A DNA stretch of 64,000 nucleotides from Promicromonospora sp. AC04 (GTDB lineage: Bacteria > Actinomycetota > Actinomycetes > Actinomycetales > Cellulomonadaceae), in NCBI RefSeq assembly GCF_003058225.1, contig NZ_QBUG01000004.1, forward strand, positions 62,001 through 126,000. Reading direction: 5' to 3'. Of the stretch, positions 42,869 to 52,065 are shown piece after piece. Both the position numbers and the translations under genes were made by a program. The notes below the pieces were generated by a model. It had not been told where the DNA came from. It did not search any database and saw only the letters and a list, made by a program, of their open reading frames with translations. Positions within the stretch are counted from its first letter, which is position 1. Each line of letters starts with the position of its first letter.

Positions 42869-44725
42869 TCATCCCTCGATCGTGACGGACGGGCGGGTGG
42901 TCAGCTCGGAAACGATGTGGTCCGCGGTGCGGAACGACAATGCCGCCAGCGTGAGCGTCGTGTTGGACGTGCCGATGCTCGGCATGCTCCCCGATCCGAC
43001 GAGGTAGAGGTTCTGGTGGTCCCAGGACCTCTGGTGGCTGTCGACGACGGAGTCGTGGCTAGCCGTGCCCATGATGTGGGTGCCGGACCAGTGGTTGCCG
43101 CCGCGGATCACGTAGCCGTCGCCCTGGTGGGACACGAAGCCGGGGTCCAGCGGGTCGTAGTGGGTCCTGTCCTCGACGCCGAGCCGCTGGAACAGCTGAC
43201 GCGAGACCCGGCGGCTGACCGCGACGGCGTCCATCGTGTAGTCCGGCAGGGAGTACGAAAGCACCGGGCGCAGGTTGCCCAGCGCGTCGACGTAACGACC
43301 GTCGACCGTGATCCGGTTGCTCGGCTCCGGCGGCAGGTCGATCATGAACGACAGCATCAGCTGGCGGGAGATCCGGTCCGCCACGCGCCGCCGCAGGGCT
43401 GTGCCGTAGGCATTCGCGTCGTCGACGAGCTCGATCAGGTCGGTGTACGGCGACCCTGTGGGCCAGGACCAGCCATCGTTGTGGATGCTGACGCGCATCG
43501 CGGCGTGGCGGGTGCGGAAATCCCCCGAACGCAGGTCCTCGATCCCCGAGGTGCACTGCGAGCCACGCATCGTCCCCGCGACCTCGGGCAGCAGGCCCCA
43601 GGTCAGCAGGTAGGCGTGGTCCATCAGGTTGCGGCCGACGAGCCCGCTGCTGCTCGGCAGGCCGGAGGCCAGCAGCAGGCGAGCGTTCTCGACGGGGTTG
43701 GCAGCGAGCACGTAGGTGGTGGCGCGCAGGGACCCGGTGACGTGCTCCGGCGACGTCGTCGAGCCGTAGGCCTGGTAGTCCACGTGGCTGACCTGACCGT
43801 CCGCACCGACGTGCACCTGGGAGGCGACCGTCTGCGTGAGGATGTCGACACGGCCCGTCCGCACGCCGAAGGAGAGCGTCTTGCGGGCGCTGTACTTGGC
43901 CTGGACCGGGCACAGCGGCACGCAGTTGATGTTGCCCTGGCAGCGGTCGCCCTGGTCGACCTGGTGCGTGCTCACCGCACCGACGGGCACGTATCCCTTG
44001 CCGCCGTCATAGGCGGGGTTGGGGATGCTGTTGCGGGACTGGGCGGTGGGGCGCACCAGGATCGTGCGTTCAGTCTCCTCGAGCTGCACGACGGTGCCGT
44101 CGAGGTCTCGGGCGATGATGGTGTCGAGGTAGGACTGCGGCAGGCTGTGCATCGGGAACACGTAGTCCGGTGGGAACGTGATGCCGTAGAACGTCTGGTC
44201 GGCTACGTCGGCGGACACGCCGAGCTCGCGCTCCGCCTGCTGGTAGTACAGCTCGAGGTCGTCGTACGCGATGGGCCAGTCGCGCCCCTGCCCGAAGCGG
44301 GTGCGCATCTGGAAGTCCTCGGGGAGCATGCGCAGGGCCTTGCCCTCCCAGTGCATCGTCGTGCCGCCCAGCACCCGGGTGTAGGTGCTGTCCATCTCGT
44401 ACGGACCGTTCTGGATGAGATAGCTCGTCGAGTCGGGATGCCCCGCCTGGAGGCGCCTCACGTCCGGGGAACGCGGCATCGGCGCGTTCGGGTTGACCTC
44501 GTAGGCGGAGTTGTTGTCCTTGGCGGCCGCACCGTAGAACCGCGTGAGGTGCGTCTCGTACTCCGCTACCGACAGCTCCTCCCCCGGGCCGGCCTCGACG
44601 ATAAGCACCTGGAGTCCGCGCTCGGCGAGCGATCGGGCGATGATGGCCCCGCTGACACCCGAACCGACGACGAGAACGTCGTAGTCGGTGCGCGCTGCGG
44701 CGGCGTGGTCGATCGGAGCTGGCAT
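42869..44725 (-). CDS. GMC-type flavin dehydrogenase with a three-Cys motif
   Basis: 618 residues. FAD-binding fold at the N terminus: YDVLVVGSGVSGAIIARSLA, ending VLIVEAGPG. RVLGGTTMHWEGKALRM follows. The C-terminal catalytic region shows GGNHWSGTHIMGTASHDSVV and the closing LTLAALSFRTADHIV. At about residues 265-280 the segment CQGNINCVPLCPVQAKYS gives C-x5-C-x3-C. This is the kind of spacing that binds a [3Fe-4S] cluster in FAD-dependent glucose and fructose dehydrogenase catalytic subunits. No cytochrome c subunit is visible in the window. It probably oxidises a sugar, sugar alcohol or glycoside; the substrate is unknown. Confidence 0.87.
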   Translation of the reverse strand: MPAPIDHAAAARTDYDVLVVGSGVSGAIIARSLAERGLQVLIVEAGPGEELSVAEYETHLTRFYGAAAKDNNSAYEVNPNAPMPRSPDVRRLQAGHPDSTSYLIQNGPYEMDSTYTRVLGGTTMHWEGKALRMLPEDFQMRTRFGQGRDWPIAYDDLELYYQQAERELGVSADVADQTFYGITFPPDYVFPMHSLPQSYLDTIIARDLDGTVVQLEETERTILVRPTAQSRNSIPNPAYDGGKGYVPVGAVSTHQVDQGDRCQGNINCVPLCPVQAKYSARKTLSFGVRTGRVDILTQTVASQVHVGADGQVSHVDYQAYGSTTSPEHVTGSLRATTYVLAANPVENARLLLASGLPSSSGLVGRNLMDHAYLLTWGLLPEVAGTMRGSQCTSGIEDLRSGDFRTRHAAMRVSIHNDGWSWPTGSPYTDLIELVDDANAYGTALRRRVADRISRQLMLSFMIDLPPEPSNRITVDGRYVDALGNLRPVLSYSLPDYTMDAVAVSRRVSRQLFQRLGVEDRTHYDPLDPGFVSHQGDGYVIRGGNHWSGTHIMGTASHDSVVDSHQRSWDHQNLYLVGSGSMPSIGTSNTTLTLAALSFRTADHIVSELTTRPSVTIEG

Positions 44726-44786
44726 GAGAGGCCTTTCTTGAGAGGCTGAGCATGATCAGGAGATGTCCTCGCGCACCGTGGCCACG

Positions 44787-45692
44787 TCAGAGCCCTGTCA
44801 GGTCTGCGATGTGGCGGCGTGCGAGACGGAACGCCTCCAGCGGGTGCGCGGTGGCCGGGTCTTGTTCCGCCTCCACCACCAGCCAACCCGTCCAGCGGTC
44901 GTCGGCCAGCCTCTGCAGAATCGGGGCGAAGTCGATGCAGCCTTCCGTGTCGCCCGGGACGGTGAAGATGCCCTGGCGCAGGGCGTCCCAGAAGCTCAAC
45001 GCCTCCTTGCGCATCCGGTCCAGCACCGGCTGGCGGAGGTTCTTGAGGTGGACGTGACCGATGCGTCCCTCGTGCCGAGCCAGGACGGCCATGGGGTCGC
45101 CTCCCCCGACCAGCAGGTGGGCCGTGTCCAGGAGCAGCCAGGTCTCGCCGGCGACGGTGTCGGTCATCAGGCGGTCGATGTCCTCGGACGACTGCACTCC
45201 CGTGCCGGTGTGGTGGTGGTAGTTGATGCGCAGGCCGTGATCGGCGGCGATCCGGCCCATCTCGCCCAGTCCGCGGATCAGGTCGTCCCACTGCGCGTCG
45301 TCGAAGACGGGCCGGTTCGCCAGGGCCGGGACGGGCTGCTGGTGGACGGCCCTGGTCACCTCGGCGACGTAGACGTCCTGCAGGCCGATCGCGGTGAAGA
45401 ACGGGATCTGGTCGCGGAAGGTCTGCAGGGTCTGCTCGTACGCGCCCCCCTTCGAGGCGAACCACGTGGAGACCCAGCCCCCCGAAGGAGCCAACCCCCG
45501 CACGTCGAGGGCGGCCCTGAGGGTCGCGGCGTCCTTGGGATAGGTGCTGCCCAGCTCGGTGCCCTCGTAGCCCGCGAGTGCCATCTCGCTGATGATCTGG
45601 TCGAAGGACGTGCCGGCGCCTAGCTCTGGGAGGTCGTCGTTGACCCAGGCGTTGGGCACAGCGGCGAGGCGAACGGTTCCGGAGGCAAACAT
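44787..45692 (-). CDS. TIM-barrel sugar isomerase/epimerase (IolE-like)
   Basis: About 301 residues from ATG 45692 (AGGGA upstream). The xylose-isomerase-like TIM barrel has YEGTELGSTYPKDAATLRAA at the first strands, HGLRINYHHHTGTGVQSSED, LLLDTAHLLVGGGDPMAVLA and a C-terminal GWLVVEAEQDPATAHPLEAF. This last motif and the overall layout match myo-inosose dehydratase (IolE) relatives. The adjacent GMC dehydrogenase could supply the keto-sugar or keto-cyclitol it needs. A broken copy of its last segment lies at 50045-50155. Confidence 0.84.
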   Translation of the reverse strand: MFASGTVRLAAVPNAWVNDDLPELGAGTSFDQIISEMALAGYEGTELGSTYPKDAATLRAALDVRGLAPSGGWVSTWFASKGGAYEQTLQTFRDQIPFFTAIGLQDVYVAEVTRAVHQQPVPALANRPVFDDAQWDDLIRGLGEMGRIAADHGLRINYHHHTGTGVQSSEDIDRLMTDTVAGETWLLLDTAHLLVGGGDPMAVLARHEGRIGHVHLKNLRQPVLDRMRKEALSFWDALRQGIFTVPGDTEGCIDFAPILQRLADDRWTGWLVVEAEQDPATAHPLEAFRLARRHIADLTGL

Positions 45693-45729
45693 GTGTCCCT
45701 TTCGAAGGATGGGTGGCCGACCTCGAACT

Positions 45730-46428
45730 TCATTGCGATCCCTCCATGGAGGCGAGCGGCCCGGTGCGGTCGAGACGTGAGCGAGTCTGGAAGTGCCAGC
45801 CACTCCAGGCGGCGAAGACCACGAACTCCGCCAGGAGAACGCCGACCGCGAGGTACGGCTGCACGAAGGCGAGCAGGACCGAGGCCGTCGCGACTGTCGG
45901 CAGCACGTAGAGGTGGTGCGACCGGTGACGGCTCAGCACCGTTCTGGACTGGTCGGTGTGAAGCAAGTACGGCCCGCGCAGCACGTGCCGGGCCAGCAGA
46001 CCGACGCTGAGCGACAACAACCCGACGTTTCCTGCGAAGACGATCGTGGACCAGGGCTCGGCGATCCGCTCGGTCCCGATGAGGTCGGCCGAGAAGGGCA
46101 CGAGGGTCACCGCGCCAAGCACGCAGAAGTTCAGGGCCAAGGTCCCGACGTGACACTGCTGGAGCCGCGCCGTCACCGCGTGGTGCACGAGCCAGAAACG
46201 AGCGATCAGCAGGAAGCTGATCAGCCATGCGATGAACACCCGTCGGTCGTTGCGCATGAGCGCGAGGATGGACTCGTCTGTTTCCGGCAGCTTCAGGTCG
46301 AGCGCGAGGAGGGTCAGCACGATCGCGAAGACGCCGTCGGTCAGAGCGTTCATCCGCTCAGGCTTGAACTGCCCCTCGACGGAGGCGTCCCCCTTCAGTT
46401 GCGAGCCGTCTTCAACCTCAGGTTCCAT
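45730..46428 (-). CDS. TMEM175-family potassium-channel-like protein (DUF1211)
   Basis: About 232 residues from ATG 46428, which overlaps the stop of the decarboxylase gene (TGATG). The signature RMNALTDGVFAIVLTLLALD in the first helix is the TMEM175 family filter/pore helix (FSDGVFAIxxTLL type). About six membrane helices follow, with HHAVTARLQQCHVGTLALNF in the middle. Family members are K+-selective channels. Finding one inside a sugar-oxidation gene series is unusual. Confidence 0.85.
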   Translation of the reverse strand: MEPEVEDGSQLKGDASVEGQFKPERMNALTDGVFAIVLTLLALDLKLPETDESILALMRNDRRVFIAWLISFLLIARFWLVHHAVTARLQQCHVGTLALNFCVLGAVTLVPFSADLIGTERIAEPWSTIVFAGNVGLLSLSVGLLARHVLRGPYLLHTDQSRTVLSRHRSHHLYVLPTVATASVLLAFVQPYLAVGVLLAEFVVFAAWSGWHFQTRSRLDRTGPLASMEGSQ

Positions 46429-48083
46429 CACGTCTTCTTCCACTCGGCGTTGACCGGAATGGACTTCTCATTGATGACGACCTGAATGACGGACGGGCTG
46501 CTCGTGTTGGCCAGTGCCCCCCGGACGGCGTCGTCGAGCTCGCCGTACGTCGCGGCCTTCCAGCCTTGGCAACCGAAGACCGCGGCCAGCTTGCTGTATT
46601 CCCAAGGGTGCAGGTAGCAGGACTCGTAGAAGGGCTTGTCGGTGCGGAAGACGGTCGGGTCGGCGAGCCACTGCTCGACGCCATACACACCGTTGTCGAT
46701 GACAAAGATGATCGGGTCGAGGCCGAAGCGCGTCTGCGTCGAAAGGCATTGGGCGCTCATCTGGAAGCCACCGTCACCGGCGAAGACCATCACCCGTTGC
46801 TCCCTCCGCTTGGCCAGGCAGACGCCCGTCGCCGCCGGCGAGATGTAGCCGATCGACGAGTACGACGGCTGGGCGAAGAACGCTCTGGCGGTGGGGACCC
46901 TCAACAGCAGGCTGCCGAAGTAGTTCAGGCTCGCGTCGCTGCCGACGATCGTGTTCTCGTCGACGTAGCGCGGGATGAAGTCGTAGAACCCGGGATAGGT
47001 GATCGGGTCAGCAGGATCCGGTGGGGCGGTGGTCGGTGGCGTCACTGCTGGGAGCGGCGCCGCCTCCCGTGAGACGCCACTCGTGATCAGGGCGTCGATG
47101 GCGTGGGCCAGCGCGACCTGGGCCCAGAAGGAGGTGCCGTACTTGACGGTGTCGAACGACACGAAGGCCGTCTTCTCGAACTTTGGATTCCAGCCCAGGG
47201 TGTTGAGATCTGTCAGCCAGACGCCCAGTGCCAGGACGAAGTCGGCCCCCTCCACCAGGCTCTGGACCTCTGCGGAGGACGCCTTCCCGTCGAAGACGCC
47301 GGCGAACAGGGCGTCGTCCTCGGCCACGACCGACTTGCTCAGGAGCTCGGTGACATAGGGAATGTTCAGCTGCCGCAGGAGCATCGCGGCCTGTTCGTGC
47401 AGGCCGAAGCGGTCGACCTCGACGCCCACCCAGATCAGCGGGTTGCTCGCCTTCTCGAGCATCGCCGTGATCGTCGCGATGGACTCCTTGAGGTCGGCAT
47501 CGTCGGACATCGTCCGGGCCGGCCTGAGTTCGCCCTGCGGCGGTTCGCACTCCAGGTCGACCATGTCCTGCAGGAGCTCGATGTAGACCGGACGTCGTTC
47601 CGTGATGCACTGCGTGAGTGCGTAGTCGATCAGCATGCCGGCCAGGTCGGGATTGTCGACTCGCACCGCAGCAGCGGTCAGATGCTCGAAGGCCTGCATG
47701 TCGGTCTCGCGCCCGCTGATGAAGTGATGCGCGCTGAAGCCGGTCTGTTCAAACGCCAGGGTCTTCTTGATGTCCGGAGTGCCATTGATCAGGACCACGG
47801 GCACTCTCTCGGCGTAGGACCCGGCGATGGCGTTCGCCGCGCTCAACGCGCCGGCGGAGTAGGTGACGCAGAGCGCCCCTACTCCGTTGATGCGGGCATA
47901 GCCGTCGGCGGCATAACCGGCATTGAGCTCGTTGACCTCTTCGATGACCGTGATCGGGCTCGGGCCCACGTACCCGTTCACCCACCGGATGGAATAATCG
48001 CCGGCGATCGAGAAGAGATGGCCCAGCCCCACCTGGTGGAGTCGGTCGACCAAGTACTGCCCGACCGTGTAGGGATCGCTCAT
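46428..48083 (-). CDS. Thiamin-diphosphate 2-keto-acid decarboxylase (pyruvate/indolepyruvate decarboxylase type)
   Basis: 551 residues. N-terminal domain: FSIAGDYSIRWVNGYV, then the catalytic Glu in VIEEVNELNAGYAADGYAR and SYAERVPVVLINGTP. C-terminal TPP motif: GDGGFQMSAQCLSTQTRFGL followed by FVIDNGVYGVEQW (GDG-x(n)-N). Length and motifs fit the PDC/IPDC branch rather than acetolactate synthase. It would convert a 2-keto acid to an aldehyde plus CO2. The next gene starts at its stop. Confidence 0.88.
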   Translation of the reverse strand: MSDPYTVGQYLVDRLHQVGLGHLFSIAGDYSIRWVNGYVGPSPITVIEEVNELNAGYAADGYARINGVGALCVTYSAGALSAANAIAGSYAERVPVVLINGTPDIKKTLAFEQTGFSAHHFISGRETDMQAFEHLTAAAVRVDNPDLAGMLIDYALTQCITERRPVYIELLQDMVDLECEPPQGELRPARTMSDDADLKESIATITAMLEKASNPLIWVGVEVDRFGLHEQAAMLLRQLNIPYVTELLSKSVVAEDDALFAGVFDGKASSAEVQSLVEGADFVLALGVWLTDLNTLGWNPKFEKTAFVSFDTVKYGTSFWAQVALAHAIDALITSGVSREAAPLPAVTPPTTAPPDPADPITYPGFYDFIPRYVDENTIVGSDASLNYFGSLLLRVPTARAFFAQPSYSSIGYISPAATGVCLAKRREQRVMVFAGDGGFQMSAQCLSTQTRFGLDPIIFVIDNGVYGVEQWLADPTVFRTDKPFYESCYLHPWEYSKLAAVFGCQGWKAATYGELDDAVRGALANTSSPSVIQVVINEKSIPVNAEWKKT

Positions 48084-48115
48084 GCTTCGGAACCTCCGTC
48101 GATGGTGGCAAAGGA

Positions 48116-48943
48116 TCAGTAACTAGCCGCGCCGCCGAACAGGCGCGGCAGATAGATGTCGAAGATTCCGGGACACCGGCGTTCGGGATAGCGCGCGAGC
48201 ATGAAGTCCTTGAAATCAGCGCCAGTCATTCCGTCGGCGACCGCCGCAGCGGCCGCGGACAGATATTCGATGTTCCGAGCGACCTCGTTCTTGTCCGCCG
48301 GGAGACCATGACCGGCGAGGAACAAGTCATGGTCCTCCGTCAGCAGCTGGCTCAGGACGCGGATCCATCGGTGCATGCCAGAACTCAGGTAGAGGTGCGT
48401 TCCGCTGTACAACAAGTCCTGTGCGATACACACGCCCAGCTCGGGGAGCTTGATGGTCAGGTGATAGTCGATCTCGGTGTCGGTCACCACGTCGAACAGG
48501 TAGCGGATCCCGTCGATGGTTTCCTCACCCGGCCGCACGATCCCGTCGGGCACGACAATGACATCTGGCGCGAAGTCGCCCATCTTCCAGTGGTCGCCCA
48601 GAGAATCTTCGCCGTGCTCTTTGAGGAAATCGACGGTCTCGGCCAACGCGAAGACGGGCACGTCGCGAAAGGCGGCTCCCAGCCCGAACCAGTGGTCGGG
48701 GTGGCGATGCGAGAGATACAGCCTCTCGATCGGCTTGCCCAGGGTGTCGGCATACTCGCGGAAGCGTCGGGCATACGGCGCGAGGAACTGGCCGTCGACC
48801 AGGACCAGCTTGGTCGGGCCCTCGATGATGTGCGTGGCGTTGGCAATGTTGTTGTCCAGGAACGAGGAGACGAAGGTGTGGACGCGGACATCAGCGGAGC
48901 GTCTCGCCACCACGATGATGGGATCCGACAGAGCGTGCGACAC
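48116..48943 (-). CDS. MBL-fold metallo-hydrolase
   Basis: 275 residues. The metal motif SHRHPDHWFGL gives HxHxDH near residue 80. Later ligands are plausible in YSGTHLYLSSGMHRW and FLAGHGLPADKNE. THIIEGPTKLVLVDGQF precedes the motif as the usual beta-sandwich entry. MBL-fold proteins hydrolyse thioesters, lactones and other esters. In this operon a lactone from the dehydrogenase is a sensible substrate, but that is inference. Confidence 0.86.
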   Translation of the reverse strand: MSHALSDPIIVVARRSADVRVHTFVSSFLDNNIANATHIIEGPTKLVLVDGQFLAPYARRFREYADTLGKPIERLYLSHRHPDHWFGLGAAFRDVPVFALAETVDFLKEHGEDSLGDHWKMGDFAPDVIVVPDGIVRPGEETIDGIRYLFDVVTDTEIDYHLTIKLPELGVCIAQDLLYSGTHLYLSSGMHRWIRVLSQLLTEDHDLFLAGHGLPADKNEVARNIEYLSAAAAAVADGMTGADFKDFMLARYPERRCPGIFDIYLPRLFGGAASY

Positions 48944-48983
48944 GGGTGGACCTCCGAGCCTGCGTTGGGAGAGCGATGGACGG

Positions 48984-49997
48984 TCACGGGTGCTGGGCGA
49001 CCGCGGCGAGCTGTTCCTGCAACGTGGTCAACGCGGTCGCGGCGACGTCATAGGCGCTGCCATACGGCGTCGGGTCGTCCTCGCCCGGCCGCCAGAACCG
49101 ACCACGCGACATCCGCATGGAGCTGTCGAAGGGCGGGACCGCGTTGAAGACCTCAACGAGGTACGGGCCGCGGAAGACCGGTTCGAGCTCCCGCAGCAGC
49201 AGGTCCCACGGGATCCAGGCGTCCCCCACGGCGCCCCGGTCGGGCGCTGAGACGTGCACGTAGTGCAGTCGGTGCTGCGCAGACGCGCGCGCGACATTGC
49301 GCCGGAAGCTCTGCGGGCCCTGGCTCTCCATGACGACCTGAGCGGTGTCGAGGGCCACGCCGGCCGGCCGGCTCTCGAAGCTGTCGAGGAAGTCCAACAC
49401 CTCGGAGACCATGTTCGGCCCAGGTGTCTCCCAGCTCTTGACCGGCTCGATCGCGAGCGTGACGTTCTTCGTGACGGCATGCTCGACCAGCTCCGCAAAG
49501 CTGGACCGCGCCGTCACATACCGTTGTGCCATCCAGTCCTGCAGCGCATCGCTCCAGATCGGCTCACCGTCGTCGGTGACCGGGAAGACCCCGTAGGGGT
49601 AGAGGAACGGCCCTGACATGATGGCGGCGTCACCGCCCAGGATGGCAGTGATGTCGACCCGGGACTTGAGATACGCGAGCGCCTGCGCGCGTTGCTCCTT
49701 GTAGGGCGAGGTGATGTCGAACCCCTGCGTCGTCCCGACGTTGGTGGTGAACGGAACGTCGCCCACGCCGGCAAGGTCGAACCGATTCTTCAGCTCGACG
49801 TAGCTTGCGACCTCCAGCGCGTGATCGCCGCCGACCGGCTGCGGCGCGATGTGCACGTCGAAGCCGGTGTAGCCCATGTCCTTGAGGGCTCGGCAGTGTT
49901 CGATCAGGATCCGGCTGTAGGCCTCGTCATCCGGACGGAGGTCGGCAGTGAACATGAAGAAGCTGAAGTAGATGTCCCGGGAGGACGTCGTGGTCAT
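48984..49997 (-). CDS. TIM-barrel sugar isomerase/epimerase family protein
   Basis: 337 residues, first gene of the minus-strand operon. TIM-barrel features: ALKDMGYTGFDVHIAPQPVG, NVTLAIEPVKSWETPG with a metal-ligand Glu, FESRPAGVALDTAQVVMESQ and RLHYVHVSAPDRGAVGDAW. It is a second xylose-isomerase-like protein, distinct from the IolE-like one at 44787. Related proteins act as epimerases, dehydratases or deglycosidases on 3-keto sugars. Its exact reaction is unknown. Confidence 0.83.
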   Translation of the reverse strand: MTTTSSRDIYFSFFMFTADLRPDDEAYSRILIEHCRALKDMGYTGFDVHIAPQPVGGDHALEVASYVELKNRFDLAGVGDVPFTTNVGTTQGFDITSPYKEQRAQALAYLKSRVDITAILGGDAAIMSGPFLYPYGVFPVTDDGEPIWSDALQDWMAQRYVTARSSFAELVEHAVTKNVTLAIEPVKSWETPGPNMVSEVLDFLDSFESRPAGVALDTAQVVMESQGPQSFRRNVARASAQHRLHYVHVSAPDRGAVGDAWIPWDLLLRELEPVFRGPYLVEVFNAVPPFDSSMRMSRGRFWRPGEDDPTPYGSAYDVAATALTTLQEQLAAVAQHP

Positions 49998-50044
49998 ACT
50001 CGCTCCCTTGCTGTCTCAAGTTGCCGGCTAGGAGCCGAAACTTG

Positions 50045-50155
50045 TCACGCAGGTAGGGGGTAGGCCTTGATTCGCACGAGCCAGCGGGTTCGTCTGGACG
50101 GGGCCTGTTCGGCCTCGGCCATCAGCCAGCCCTCGTAATCGTTGTCGGTCGACAT
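50045..50155 (-). pseudogene. Remnant of an IolE-like TIM-barrel gene
   Basis: A 36-codon frame from ATG 50155 reads NDYEGWLMAEAEQAP and ends at TGA 50045. This matches the conserved C-terminal segment GWLVVEAEQDP of the intact gene at 44787-45692. Only the last segment survives, with a replaced tail. It suggests that the operon once carried or captured another isomerase gene. Confidence 0.55.
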
Positions 50156-50486
50156 CTACGTCGGAGGATCCACAGGATCGGGACGAGGTCGATAGAGCAG
50201 TCCCTGGGTGAAACTTACGACCACGCGCTCCACACAATTCCCGTTAAGGTCCCAGGCCGCAACCGCAAGGCTCCCTCGGCCATGCTGAGGCAGTCATCGA
50301 CCCCGGTGCACGCCGACGCCGGCAAGACCGAAAAGAGAGCCACACGAAATCAGCTGGTGAACAGCCGTGAGGCGATCATCCCGCCGGCCGCCTGGACCGC
50401 GTCTGACCGGACGCCGGTCCAAACGGAATCGCCTCGTAGCCGCAAGTCGCCGTGGGGATTCGGCCCTGACGTGAAACGCTCGGCAG
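50156..50486. other. Non-coding region upstream of the catabolic operon
   Basis: No convincing gene. A hairpin TGGACCGCGTC / GACGCCGGTCCA (one bulged base) is at 50393-50421, shortly before the DUF1622 gene. No promoter or operator could be named with confidence. Confidence 0.5.
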
Positions 50487-50873
50487 ATGGTGGAGATCAG
50501 CTTTGACGACCTGATGGAAGCGGTCGTGCGCGGCTTCGAATTGGGCGGCGTTGCGGTCTTGGTCGTGGGGTCAGTGGCTGCGTTCGTCTCGGCCGCCCTC
50601 TCGTACCGGCGGGTCGGAGGGCGCCGCGCCTACGAGGGAGCGCGTCGTAACCTTGGGCGCGTCATTCTCCTGGGCCTGGAATTCCTCATTATTGCCGACA
50701 TTGTCATGACAATCACCATCGATCCCACACTCAAGAGTGCGGCCGCGCTCGGACTCATCGTGCTGGTCCGAACATTTCTTAGTTTCTCGCTCGAGATCGA
50801 ACTCGAAGGTTCTCTGCCTTGGCGCCGAGGAGCCTCGAGACCGAACCCGAACGTGGCGCCGCGTTCGGGATGA
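50487..50873 (+). CDS. DUF1622-family small membrane protein
   Basis: 128 residues from ATG 50487. Three membrane segments: GGVAVLVVGSVAAFVSAALS, NLGRVILLGLEFLIIADIVM and SAAALGLIVLVRTFLSFSLE. The middle EFLIIADI and last VRTFLSFSLEIELEG are hallmarks of the DUF1622 family. Function unknown; single-gene unit. Confidence 0.82.
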   Translation: MVEISFDDLMEAVVRGFELGGVAVLVVGSVAAFVSAALSYRRVGGRRAYEGARRNLGRVILLGLEFLIIADIVMTITIDPTLKSAAALGLIVLVRTFLSFSLEIELEGSLPWRRGASRPNPNVAPRSG

Positions 50874-51070
50874 GTCCTTGCCCCATTTCCGGACCGCGTG
50901 GTTCGAGTTCTCGTGGCGAGCCTGCGACCAGCAGAATCGTTGAAATGGCCCGGTAGAACGGGCATCTCCGCCCGGTGCCGGTACGGGTTCGCGTGCGAGG
51001 GGGGTATGCGGTGCAGGCAATCGGCCCCTCCCGCCCGACGGGCCGGACCGTGGAATGTTAGTTTCGAGAG

Positions 51071-51958
51071 GTGGCTGACGACGCGCCGCACGGCCCGCGA
51101 ATTGCTCGTCCGGCGCGGTGGGCGCTGGGGCGGGTCGAGCGTTCTGGCGGGTTCGTCACCAGGATGACCTGGCATCTCGTCGACGGATCGTCGGTCCGGT
51201 GGGCGTCACGAGCCGTGCGCCGCCGGGGCCGGGTCGAGGTCCGGGACGCGAGCGGCGCCCTGACCCGGGTCGTCGGGGCGGAGCCCACGACCGCGGCCCG
51301 CCTGGCCAGGATCAACGTGGTCGCGGGCGTGGCCTTCATGATCGGCGGGGCGATGTTCGCCCTGGGCCCGCTGCTGGCCGAGCTCGGCGTCGGCAGCGTC
51401 CGCGCCGTCGACACGGTCTACCTCGTGGGCGGGCTGTTCTTCAGCGCGGGCGGCTACGCCTCGGTGGTGCAGGCGTCGAACGTGCCCACCGACATCGACG
51501 AGCGCGGCACCCTGAGCGCCACGGCGTGGACGTGGTGGGCCTGGCTGCCGCGGCAGATCGGCTGGCTCAGCGTGGCCGTGCTGTTCGCGGGGACCCTGTT
51601 CTTCGGCGTCAGCCTGGTCGCCGCGTTCGCGTCCGGCCTGACGGCGCGGCAGTCCAACGGGTGGATCTGGTTGCCGGACATGCTGGGCTGCATCTGCTTT
51701 CTCGTCTCGGGGCACCTCGCCCTGGTGGAGGTCTGCCACGGCCGCATCGGCGTGCGGCCGCACGAGCTGGGCTGGTGGGTGGTGGCCGTCAACCAGGTGG
51801 GCTCGGTGTTCTTCTTCCTGGCCGGGCTCGCGGCGTTCACACGGCCCGCCACCTCGACCGTGGTCGACCTGGGCCTGGTCAACTGGGGCACGTTCGTCGG
51901 GGCGGTCTGCTTCGTCGCGGGCGGAGTGCTGCAGCTCGGCGAACGTCCGGACCGCTGA
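51071..51958 (+). CDS. Multi-pass membrane protein, function unknown
   Basis: 295 residues from GTG 51071 (GAGAGG just upstream; starts downstream such as the Met of MTWHLVDGSS are possible). Six to seven hydrophobic helices from about residue 80: ARINVVAGVAFMIGGAMFAL, YLVGGLFFSAGGYASVVQAS, RQIGWLSVAVLFAGTLFFGV and so on to GAVCFVAGGVLQLG. A soluble N-terminal part contains SSVRWASRAVRRRGRVEVRD. No enzyme or transporter motif recognised. Confidence 0.78.
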   Translation: MADDAPHGPRIARPARWALGRVERSGGFVTRMTWHLVDGSSVRWASRAVRRRGRVEVRDASGALTRVVGAEPTTAARLARINVVAGVAFMIGGAMFALGPLLAELGVGSVRAVDTVYLVGGLFFSAGGYASVVQASNVPTDIDERGTLSATAWTWWAWLPRQIGWLSVAVLFAGTLFFGVSLVAAFASGLTARQSNGWIWLPDMLGCICFLVSGHLALVEVCHGRIGVRPHELGWWVVAVNQVGSVFFFLAGLAAFTRPATSTVVDLGLVNWGTFVGAVCFVAGGVLQLGERPDR

Positions 51959-52065
51959 CGCCCCGCCGACATCTAACCCCCCAGCAAATTCGCTCGCCCT
52001 CCGGTCGACGGCATCCAAGGGCGCCTGGACGGTGCGCGGCTGGGCGCAGGAGTCAGGCCACTACC

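Noticed and set aside
50028-50237. 69-residue minus-strand frame
   Set aside because: Another frame over the isomerase remnant reads a recognisable protein segment; this one has none.
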